Shown here: positions 8,096 to 14,948 of the stretch, in pieces
How positions within the stretch are numbered: position 1 is the first letter of the stretch
Layout: the number at the start of each line of letters is the position of its first letter
NCBI RefSeq assembly: GCF_014647595.1
Contig: NZ_BMPM01000008.1
Location: 148,533 to 212,532 of the forward strand
Length of the DNA: 64,000 nucleotides
Direction: 5' to 3'
Origin: Paenarthrobacter histidinolovorans
Lineage (GTDB): Bacteria; Actinomycetota; Actinomycetes; Actinomycetales; Micrococcaceae
Program-made: the position numbers and the translations under genes
The notes under the pieces: generated by a model
Seen by the model: only the letters and a program-made list of their open reading frames with translations
Databases searched by the model: none
Told to the model about the DNA's origin: nothing

Positions 8096-8989
8096 TCAGA
8101 GCGAAAGCCGGGTCAGCTTGTCCGGGTTGGACAGTTGCCGCAGCCCTCGGATGCTCCCGTCCGGACCCGCGTCCACTTCAACGACGTCGGAACGGCCGTG
8201 GTGCCTGAGGACCAAGGCCGCTCCGCCGTTGATCTCAATGACCCATGCCCGGACAGGCTCCACGGGATCGAAATTAACCGCCTTGGCCAGGATGCCCGCA
8301 AAAAAGCGCGCGATCCGCGCCGCCCCGAACAGCGGGTTCATGGCGCTCTTGACCTTGCCGCCGCCGTCGGCCCACAGGACCGCGTCCCGATGGAGCATCG
8401 CCACCACAGTGTAGATCTCACCCTGTTCGATGGCTTGGACCAGCTTCTCCAGGACGGCACGGTCCTTGGCCCGGGGAGCCGGCGCATCGGGGTCGATCTC
8501 CAGGCGGCGTTCGGCACGGGAGATCATCTGGCGCACGGCCGCGGGCGTCTTGTCCAGGATCTCCGCGATTTCCGGAGCAGGCATCCCGAAAGCGCGGTGC
8601 AGTACCAACGCCGCCCGCGCTTCCGGTGCCAACTGCTCGGCCAGATGGAGCAAGGTCAAGGACAGTAATTCGCGGTTGGCCACCGCCTCCTCGGGCAGCT
8701 GCCCGGAGTCCACGGGTTCAGGCAACCATGGCCCCGTGTACTCCTCGCGCGCGGCGGCGAGCTGGCGCACCCGGTCAATGGAGCGACGCACGCACACCGT
8801 TGTCAGCCATGCCGGCCAGGAGTCCACCCCGCTGGCGGCGGTATTCCGTTCCTGCCGCACGGCGTCGATGGCAACCTCGGAGACCACGTCCTCGGCGTGG
8901 CCGAAGTCGCCCAACATCCGGTACGCAATCCCCAAGAGGCGGTTCCGTTCACTTTGCCACGCCGCCGTGGCCGAGACTGCCAGAGTCAT
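8096..8989 (-). CDS. ECF41-type RNA polymerase sigma factor with SnoaL-like C-terminal domain (SigJ-like)
   Basis: A sigma factor of about 297 residues. Region 2 is at LLGIAYRMLGDFGHAEDVVSEV and region 4 at LVLHRAFGMPAPEIAEIL...VRQMISRAERRL. The C-terminal 130 residues form the SnoaL/NTF2-like extension that replaces an anti-sigma factor in ECF41 proteins, and both signature motifs are present: WADGGGK and, close to the end, NPDKL. In studied ECF41 factors this extension controls activity and a carboxymuconolactone-decarboxylase-like gene is the usual partner. That partner lies 8-17 bp upstream here, with an ECF41-type promoter in front of the pair. ATG 8989 is preferred; a GTG at 8998 is also possible. 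Confidence 0.93.
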   Translation of the reverse strand: MTLAVSATAAWQSERNRLLGIAYRMLGDFGHAEDVVSEVAIDAVRQERNTAASGVDSWPAWLTTVCVRRSIDRVRQLAAAREEYTGPWLPEPVDSGQLPEEAVANRELLSLTLLHLAEQLAPEARAALVLHRAFGMPAPEIAEILDKTPAAVRQMISRAERRLEIDPDAPAPRAKDRAVLEKLVQAIEQGEIYTVVAMLHRDAVLWADGGGKVKSAMNPLFGAARIARFFAGILAKAVNFDPVEPVRAWVIEINGGAALVLRHHGRSDVVEVDAGPDGSIRGLRQLSNPDKLTRLSL

Positions 8990-9006
8990 GCTGCCCACGT
9001 TACCGT

Positions 9007-9465
9007 TCAGACCAGCGGATTCTTTTCATCCACCGGCGGCTCCATCTGTGTGCTGATGGCGATCCGGTTCCACACATTGATGGTGGAGATCGCCAGGATC
9101 AGGCCACCCATCTGGCCGTCGTCGAAATGAGTGGCCGCAGCGTTCCAGATCTCGTCCGTTACCGTGTCCGGCCCCAGTTGCGTCACGGCGTCGGTCAGGG
9201 CGAGTACAGCCTGTTCGCGGGCGTCGAAGAACACCTTGGAGTGCTGCCAGGCCGCCACCGCGTGCAGCTTCCGGTCCGGGATGCCGCGCTTCCTGCCGTC
9301 GGTTGCGTGCATGTCCACGCAGAAGCCGCAGCCATTGAGGATGGACGCGCGCAGCTTGATCAGCTCGTACAGATCGGGATCAACCGACGTACGTGCGTAG
9401 CCTTCCAAGCCAATGACGGCAGCGTAGCCGAGTTTGTTGCTGCGGCCGATGTTGATGCGGGTCAT
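9007..9465 (-). CDS. Carboxymuconolactone decarboxylase / AhpD-like family protein, ECF41 partner
   Basis: A 152-residue helical protein of the AhpD-like superfamily. The CxxC pair is present in ASILNGCGFCVDMHATDGRK, with the downstream His of the AhpD active site, so a peroxidase or disulfide-reductase activity is plausible. It is the first gene of a two-gene unit with the ECF41 sigma factor, the standard arrangement for that sigma group. GAAGGGAAG precedes the ATG at good distance. The physiological substrate is unknown. Confidence 0.92.
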   Translation of the reverse strand: MTRINIGRSNKLGYAAVIGLEGYARTSVDPDLYELIKLRASILNGCGFCVDMHATDGRKRGIPDRKLHAVAAWQHSKVFFDAREQAVLALTDAVTQLGPDTVTDEIWNAAATHFDDGQMGGLILAISTINVWNRIAISTQMEPPVDEKNPLV

Positions 9466-9504
9466 GCTGACTTCCCTTCAGAGTTGGTTCGTTACATCAG
9501 GAAT

Positions 9505-9531
9505 GTCGGAAGCGGCCTGCGAAGTGTGACA
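9505..9531 (-). promoter_or_regulatory. ECF41-type promoter
   Basis: On the minus strand TGTCACA (9531-9525) is followed by a 16-nt spacer and CGAC (9508-9505). The published ECF41 consensus is TGTCACA-N16-CGTC, so only one base differs. It lies about 40 bp upstream of the AhpD-like gene and should drive the two-gene operon, giving autoregulation of the sigma factor. Confidence 0.75.
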
Positions 9532-9558
9532 GGGGCGGCTAATTGTTAGAGTCAGTCG

Positions 9559-10596
9559 ATGCGCGCAGTAGTTTTCGATGAGGTCCGGACCCAGCCCGAC
9601 GTTCGGGAAGTCACCAAACCCGAGGCTCCCGTTGGGGGTGTGGTGGTGAAGGTTCTGGCCACCGGCATGTGCCGCAGCGACTGGCATGCCTGGGCCGGCC
9701 ACGATGACATAGCGATGCCCCACGTTCCTGGCCACGAGCTCGCCGGTGTCATCGACTCTGTCGGGGAAGGCGTCCAGCGCTGGAAGGTCGGCGACCGCGT
9801 CACCGTCCCCTTCGTTTGCGGGTGCGGTAAGTGCGAATGGTGCCTTGCCGGGGACGCGCAGGTGTGCCCTGACCAGCAGCAGCCCGGCTTCACCCACTGG
9901 GGATCGTTCGCCGAATACGTGGCCCTGCACGCTGCCGACAGCAACCTGGTCGCCATCCCGGAAAGCATTGAATTTACGACGGCGGCAAGCCTCGGCTGCC
10001 GCTTCGCCACGGCCTACCGTGCCCTGGCAGCCCGTGCCACCTTGAAGGCCGGCGAATGGGTCACCATTGTGGGCGCGGGAGGCGTCGGCCTCAGCGCTGT
10101 GATGATTGCCAAGGCCATGGGAGCCAACGTCATTGCCGTCGATCGGAACCCGGACGCCCTGGCAGCGGCTGCACGTTTGGGCGCCGACCATACCGTGCTT
10201 GCTGATGGTGCGGACATCCCCGCCGCGGTCAACGTCCTCTCCGGCGGGGGCAGTCACGTGGCGGTTGACGCCGTCGGAAGTGAACAAACCTGCGCAGACG
10301 CAATCCTCAGCCTTCGCAGGCGGGGCCGACACGTCCAGATCGGCCTGTTGCCTTCCATTGACGGCAACCCGCAGGTGCCCATGGCCCGCGTGATCGGCTG
10401 GGAACTGGATGTCCTGGGCAGCCACGGCATGGCCGCGGTGGACTATCCCGGAATGATGGCCCTCATTGAACAGGGTGCGCTCCAGCCGCAACTGCTGATC
10501 GAACGTACCATCGGGCTGGAAGACGCTGCGGCATTGTTGCCCGGTTTCGACAAGGCCAACCCGGCAGGCATGACCATGGTGGACCCGACCCGCTAG
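9559..10596 (+). CDS. Zinc-dependent alcohol dehydrogenase (MDR family)
   Basis: A 345-residue medium-chain dehydrogenase. Catalytic zinc ligands are in MCRSDWHAW and GHELAG; the structural zinc lobe has four Cys (CGCGKCEWCLAGDAQVC). The NAD(P)-binding turn is GAGGVGLSAVMIAKAMG, followed by an acidic residue (VDRNPD) that favours NAD. The C-terminus is complete. It resembles the zinc-binding dehydrogenases annotated as acting on simple alcohols, but the substrate cannot be stated. Divergent from the ECF41 operon with about 90 bp between starts. Confidence 0.93.
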   Translation: MRAVVFDEVRTQPDVREVTKPEAPVGGVVVKVLATGMCRSDWHAWAGHDDIAMPHVPGHELAGVIDSVGEGVQRWKVGDRVTVPFVCGCGKCEWCLAGDAQVCPDQQQPGFTHWGSFAEYVALHAADSNLVAIPESIEFTTAASLGCRFATAYRALAARATLKAGEWVTIVGAGGVGLSAVMIAKAMGANVIAVDRNPDALAAAARLGADHTVLADGADIPAAVNVLSGGGSHVAVDAVGSEQTCADAILSLRRRGRHVQIGLLPSIDGNPQVPMARVIGWELDVLGSHGMAAVDYPGMMALIEQGALQPQLLIERTIGLEDAAALLPGFDKANPAGMTMVDPTR

Positions 10597-10785
10597 TCCC
10601 TTCTCCTGCATGCCATGTCCCTCCTGTTCGCCGATACCTTCGCCCTGGGCGCACCTCCACCGGGAAAATCGCCGAGCGGACCTTGCGCGAGACCGGGGTT
10701 TGTGCTGCCGGGGAGGCTGAGCCCGGCGCTGGGTCCAGCTAGCGTTTCTCCGTTCCGAACATCAGTGTGGGCGAAGCCAGCCGCG

Positions 10786-12039
10786 TTACTGTTTCCATTC
10801 CTCCGCTGGCCGGTTCCGGTACGCGGCCAAAAAATGGGATATCCGGCGCACGGCTTCTTCGATGTCCTCGACGGACGGCAGGATCACGAACCGGAAGTGG
10901 TCCGGGGTGGGCCAGTTGAAGGCCGTGCCATGGGAGACGAGGATCTTCTGTTCCTGCAGGAGCTGGAGGACGAATTTCTCGTCCGAGGCAATGGGGTAGA
11001 TCTCCGGGTCCAGACGTGGGAACAGGTACATCGCGCCAGCAGCGGGCACACAGGAAACGCCGGGAATTGCCGTGAGCAACTTCCAGGCAAGATCCCGTTG
11101 TTCCCGGAGCCGACCGCCGGGACGGATGAGGGCTTCGATGCTCTGGTAACCACCCAGACACGTTTGGATGGCGTGTTGTGCCGGGACATTGGCGCACAAC
11201 CGGAGCGATGCCAACAGCTCCAGCGACTCCCGGTACGCGGCGGTCGCCGTCAGCGGCCCGGTCACAGCAACCCAGCCCGCCCGGTAACCCGGCATACGGT
11301 AGGCCTTGGACAGCCCGCTGAAGGTCAGCACGCAGATGTCCTCGGCGACCGAGGCTGTGTGGATGTGCGGGGCATTGACGTAACGGATTTTCTCGTAGAT
11401 CTCGTCAGAGAAAAGAACAAGATCGTGCTTCCGGGCCAGCGCTGCGAACTGTTCCAGGATGTGGCGCGGGTAGACGGCCCCGGTGGGGTTGTTCGGGTTG
11501 ATGATCACGATGCCTTTGGTGCGTGGCGTGATCTTCGCTTCGACGTCGGCCATGTCCGGCCACCAGTTTTCGTCCTCGTCGCAGAGGTAGTGCACGGGCT
11601 TGCCGCCCGTGAGGGTCACAGCGGCAGTCCACAGCGGGTAGTCCGGTGCCGGGATGAGGATCTCGTCACCGTTCTCCATGAACGCCTGCAGAGTCATGGA
11701 GATCAGTTCGCTGACGCCGTTGCCGATGAAGACGTCCTCCACACCGATGTTCATGAGCCCCCGCGTTTGGTAGTACTGCGAGATGGCCGTGCGGGCAGAG
11801 AAAATGCCCTTGGAGTCGCTGTACCCTTGCGCACCGCGAAGGTGATGGATCATGTCCACCACCACAGACTCGGGAGCTTCCAGTCCGAACGGCGCAGTAT
11901 CCCCAAGATTCATCTTGAGGATACGGTGCCCTTCGGCCTCCATCGCCTTGGCTGCCTGAAGGATCGGCCCACGGAGTTCGTAACGGACGTTCTGGAGTTT
12001 GCTGGAGTGCTGCATCGGACGCATGGTTGATCTTTTCAT
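10786..12039 (-). CDS. PLP-dependent class I/II aminotransferase (AlaA-like)
   Basis: Transfers an amino group between an amino acid and a 2-oxo acid. The fold-type I pattern is complete: NLGDTAPFG, GNGVSELISM for cofactor phosphate, INPNNPTGAVY, FSDEIYEKI, and the PLP lysine in SGLSKAYRMPGYRAGW, with the carboxylate-binding Arg in the C-terminal FRFVILPSVEDI. The N-terminal segment SSKLQNVRYELRGPIL resembles the AlaA alanine aminotransferase group. The start is uncertain: ATGs at 12051, 12039 and 12024 and a TTG at 12060 are in frame and none has a clear ribosome site; 12039 is a compromise. Confidence 0.9.
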   Translation of the reverse strand: MKRSTMRPMQHSSKLQNVRYELRGPILQAAKAMEAEGHRILKMNLGDTAPFGLEAPESVVVDMIHHLRGAQGYSDSKGIFSARTAISQYYQTRGLMNIGVEDVFIGNGVSELISMTLQAFMENGDEILIPAPDYPLWTAAVTLTGGKPVHYLCDEDENWWPDMADVEAKITPRTKGIVIINPNNPTGAVYPRHILEQFAALARKHDLVLFSDEIYEKIRYVNAPHIHTASVAEDICVLTFSGLSKAYRMPGYRAGWVAVTGPLTATAAYRESLELLASLRLCANVPAQHAIQTCLGGYQSIEALIRPGGRLREQRDLAWKLLTAIPGVSCVPAAGAMYLFPRLDPEIYPIASDEKFVLQLLQEQKILVSHGTAFNWPTPDHFRFVILPSVEDIEEAVRRISHFLAAYRNRPAEEWKQ

Positions 12040-12072
12040 GGCAGCAGCCATGACGGGCAAACTTGTCCGGAA

Positions 12073-12732
12073 TCAGGACCAACGGATGGTTACGGGGAGC
12101 CGCTTGGTGCTGGCGGAAACTTCCCTTTCGGTACCGTCCACCGCTACAGCGAAGTGCTGGAGTTCATCGGCGGAAGCCAGGACCTCGAAATGCCCGGTCG
12201 CGTCGCTGACCACTGCAGTGGCCGAAGAATGGGCATGGATGTAGGCGTCGGGGATGCCCTTGTTATGGGCATCCACCAGGCGTCCCCGGATCCTGCGGAC
12301 AGCCCCCGGGTTGCCCGTCACAGCTTGGTTGGGCGGGTCGGAAGGCTCCTCGAAGCCAAGGGATACCGGAACACGCACCAGGAATCCCAGCCCATCTTCC
12401 AGGACATCTGGATAGTCTTCCGCCCGGAGTTCGTCGCGGGACACCACGGAGAACTCGCTGTGGACTTCCACTGCCAAAAGAAGCTGCTCCATGATGTCCA
12501 GCTGCTCGGGCCCGTGGCATTCAACCGCCACCCTCAGCTCAAGATCCAGGGCAGGGGTCTCATGATGTGACCTGCCCACCCGGGTGAGTGCCACCGCCCG
12601 CACGGTGACCGGAGCCTCCGGCGGCGGGACACCGGCAACGGGGGACCCGTCGTCGAACCTGACATGGCGAGGAGCGACGGCTTGCGAAAGCACCCCGAGA
12701 AGCTCAGACAACGACGAACGAACAAGGCCCAC
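12073..12732 (-). CDS. Hypothetical protein with C-terminal carboxypeptidase-regulatory-like domain
   Basis: A 219-residue soluble protein without signal peptide. The C-terminal part (IRGRLVDAHNKGIPDAYI ... VVSDATGHFEVL) has the carboxypeptidase-regulatory-like beta-sandwich pattern, in which a gene product is given structural Ig-like repeats. The N-terminal 140 residues (LDLELRVAVECHG, IMEQLLLAVEVH, LGFLVRVPVSLGF) loosely resemble Pvc16/DUF4255 proteins of phage-tail-like particles, but no other tail gene is near and the match is only by eye. GTG start. It sits between an aminotransferase and phoD on the same strand. Confidence 0.6.
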   Translation of the reverse strand: MGLVRSSLSELLGVLSQAVAPRHVRFDDGSPVAGVPPPEAPVTVRAVALTRVGRSHHETPALDLELRVAVECHGPEQLDIMEQLLLAVEVHSEFSVVSRDELRAEDYPDVLEDGLGFLVRVPVSLGFEEPSDPPNQAVTGNPGAVRRIRGRLVDAHNKGIPDAYIHAHSSATAVVSDATGHFEVLASADELQHFAVAVDGTEREVSASTKRLPVTIRWS

Positions 12733-12812
12733 GGCAGAACCCCAGCCGGACAGGAATCCAGAATTGCAACTGGGTCTAGGCTACTCCCACAGTTGCCCGT
12801 AGTCACTGGGAT

Positions 12813-14405
12813 TCAGGCGAGGCCGGGCACACGGTCGTTGATGGTGAAGGACTTCCTGGTGCTGACCGGAGCGCCCGGCGTGGTCACGTAATCGAGCACG
12901 CGGAAGTCGGCGGTCATCGAGTCCTTCGTAATCCGTGTGTTCACGTACCCGCGGTTGTCGTTGTAGAACTTCAGGTGCGGGTTCCAGGCCATGGTGGGGT
13001 CGGTGGTGGAGCCTGTGCCGTTGCCCGTGGACGTGATTGACGAGCACACCAGTTCCGAGCCGACCACCGGAGATGCAGGGTCCTTGTAGTCCACTTTGAG
13101 GTCTGTTGCCCAGTGGCGGTGCACGTCGCCGGTAAGCACGACGGCGTTGCGCACCTTCGCGTCTACCCAGCCTTGGGTGATGCGGCGGCGGGAGGCGGCG
13201 TACCCGTCCCAACCGTCCATGGAGACATCGTCGATGTCCGGCGCCTTATCGCGGTCCCGTTCGGCGAAGAACACCTGCTGGCCCAGGATGTCCCAGCGCT
13301 GGGTGGAGTTCCTGAAGCCGTCCAGGAGCCATTTTTCCTGCTCGGCTCCGGTGATGGTGCGGTTTTCCTCCAGGCGCCCGGCCACGTTCTTCTGCCAGCC
13401 ATCGCCTGCCAGCTGGTCATCACGGTATTGCCGGGTATCCATCATGTGGAAGTTGGCCAGTTGGCCCCATTGGATGGTGCGGTAGATCTTCATGTCGAAA
13501 CCGGCCGGAACCGAGGACGCACGGAGCGGCATGTTCTCGTAGTAGGCCTGGAATGCGGCGGCGCGGCGCTGCCGGAAATGCCCGGTGGTGTCGTTGAGCT
13601 GTCCGGCGTCCGTGTTCTCCGGGATGTCGTCCGCCCAGTTGTTGTCCACCTCGTGGTCGTCCCAGACCACCAGCCATGGTGCGATTGCGTGCGCTGCCTG
13701 CAGATCGGCGTCGGCCTTGTACTGGGCATGCCGCTGGCGGTAGCCGGCCAGGCTCACGGTCTCCGGTCCTTCGTGGTCCCGGGGATTGCCGCCGCCGATC
13801 ACGTAACTGCCCTTCTTGTACTCGTAGACGTAGTCGCCGAGGTGCAGCACCAAATCCGGATGGTCCTCGGCCAGGCGCTTATAGGCAGTGAAGTACCCGT
13901 GCTCGTACTGGGCGCAGCTGGCAAAAGCCATGGCCAGTGCGGCGGGAGTCTCACCTGGGGCGGGGCTGGTCAGCGTGCGCCCTACTTCGCTCATGTGCCG
14001 GCCGGTACGGAAACGGTAGAAGTACTCCCGGCCCGGCCTGAGGCCCTTCACCTCGACGTGCACCGAGTGGGCGGTTTCAAGGCGAGCATGTTCGACGCCG
14101 CGGGCTACTGTCCGGCGCATCGCCGGGTCTTCTGCGACTTCCCAGGCAACGGTGACGTTGCGGGAGGGCATGCCGCCCAGGCCATCCTCTGCCACGGGGT
14201 TCACGGCCAGCCGCGTCCAGAGGACGAACCCGTCGGGCCACGGTTCGCCGGAGGCGATGCCGAGGGTGAACGGATCGGTGCGGAGACCGGCGTCGTCTGC
14301 TGTCGAAACCGCGACGGCGGAACTGGCGGCGGGACTGGCGACGGCGGCGACGAGTCCGGCCCCCAGACCGGCGGAGATGAGGGATCTGCGGGAGATGTTT
14401 TCCAT
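12813..14405 (-). CDS. phoD: Tat-exported PhoD-type alkaline phosphatase
   Basis: A secreted phosphodiesterase/alkaline phosphatase of 530 residues that releases phosphate from organic esters and is usually Ca2+/Fe3+ dependent. The N-terminus carries a twin-arginine signal (SRRSLI, then GAGLVAAVASPAASSA). The PhoD N-terminal beta domain (FTLGIASGEPWPDGFVLWTRL) is followed by the metallophosphatase domain with ASCAQYEHGYF, LHLGDYVYEY, WDDHEVDNNW and, towards the end, LTGDVHRHW. Lengths and motifs are complete. PhoD genes are commonly in the Pho regulon, and TTAACC/TTCACA elements lie upstream. Confidence 0.95.
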   Translation of the reverse strand: MENISRRSLISAGLGAGLVAAVASPAASSAVAVSTADDAGLRTDPFTLGIASGEPWPDGFVLWTRLAVNPVAEDGLGGMPSRNVTVAWEVAEDPAMRRTVARGVEHARLETAHSVHVEVKGLRPGREYFYRFRTGRHMSEVGRTLTSPAPGETPAALAMAFASCAQYEHGYFTAYKRLAEDHPDLVLHLGDYVYEYKKGSYVIGGGNPRDHEGPETVSLAGYRQRHAQYKADADLQAAHAIAPWLVVWDDHEVDNNWADDIPENTDAGQLNDTTGHFRQRRAAAFQAYYENMPLRASSVPAGFDMKIYRTIQWGQLANFHMMDTRQYRDDQLAGDGWQKNVAGRLEENRTITGAEQEKWLLDGFRNSTQRWDILGQQVFFAERDRDKAPDIDDVSMDGWDGYAASRRRITQGWVDAKVRNAVVLTGDVHRHWATDLKVDYKDPASPVVGSELVCSSITSTGNGTGSTTDPTMAWNPHLKFYNDNRGYVNTRITKDSMTADFRVLDYVTTPGAPVSTRKSFTINDRVPGLA

Positions 14406-14449
14406 GAGTCCGACACTAAGAAGCCTTAGTTGACAGGATCCAAGGGTGA

Positions 14450-14488
14450 TGTGAATGGCTGGTTAATAGTGTGACAAGAGGTGTTAAC
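14450..14488 (-). promoter_or_regulatory. PHO-box-like direct repeats upstream of phoD (tentative)
   Basis: On the minus strand ATTAACC (14467-14461) and ATTCACA (14456-14450) lie 11 bp apart, and GTTAACA (14488-14482) lies further upstream. Actinobacterial PhoP boxes are 11-bp-spaced repeats of GTTCACC; each copy here matches 5 of 7 positions. Suggestive because the gene behind it is phoD, but weak. Confidence 0.3.
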
Positions 14489-14537
14489 CCCCTTGGTGCC
14501 CTGCCAGCGGTTGCCTGCGCTCGTCTATGCTCAGGTT

Positions 14538-14948
14538 ATGACGACGGGGGAGCGCCCTAAGCGGCCTGGTGCGGTGACTTTCTCGGTGGTGCTGATGTAC
14601 ATCGGCGGCATCGCGCAGATCCTTCTCGGCGTACTGACGATTTTCCTGCGGTACACGCCGGAGGCCCAGTCCGGCGGTGTTGCCCTGCCAGTGACTTTGC
14701 TCGGGGCAGGAATGGTCCTCTTCGGTTTGCTGGTGATCGGGCTCGCCTCGGGAGTAGCGCGCGGAAGCTCCGCCGCCCGCAGCGGGGGTACGGCGGTGAT
14801 GTTTCTTGGGCTGGCCTTCGCCGTGGTTGACCTGCTGGTGGCCGCTGACGGCGACTGGTCCGCTGTCATTTCGCAGTCCATTGCGACCGTGCTGGTGGTT
14901 GTGCCGCTGTGGGTCGGACGGGGACGCCGTTATTTCGACAGCCGCTGA
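14538..14948 (+). CDS. Small four-helix membrane protein, hypothetical
   Basis: A 136-residue integral membrane protein with about four helices: VVLMYIGGIAQILLGVLTIFL, PVTLLGAGMVLFGLLVIGLA, TAVMFLGLAFAVVDLLVA and SIATVLVVVPLW, then a basic end (RGRRYF). The pattern resembles the DUF7144-like membrane proteins common in actinobacteria, but the assignment is by eye. The ATG at 14538 is chosen because it starts the homologous segment; the frame extends upstream without support. Its last 19 bp overlap the 3' end of the convergent P-type ATPase gene. Confidence 0.7.
   Translation: MTTGERPKRPGAVTFSVVLMYIGGIAQILLGVLTIFLRYTPEAQSGGVALPVTLLGAGMVLFGLLVIGLASGVARGSSAARSGGTAVMFLGLAFAVVDLLVAADGDWSAVISQSIATVLVVVPLWVGRGRRYFDSR

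Noticed and set aside
10597..10785. Gap between the alcohol dehydrogenase and the aminotransferase
   Set aside because: Read on both strands; no gene, hairpin or operator was convincing.
13113..14429. A 438-codon open frame opposite phoD
   Set aside because: Shadow of phoD, which has a Tat signal and a complete set of catalytic motifs.
14470..14476. TGTCACA on the minus strand upstream of phoD as a second ECF41 promoter
   Set aside because: No CGTC or CGAC at 16-17 nt downstream.
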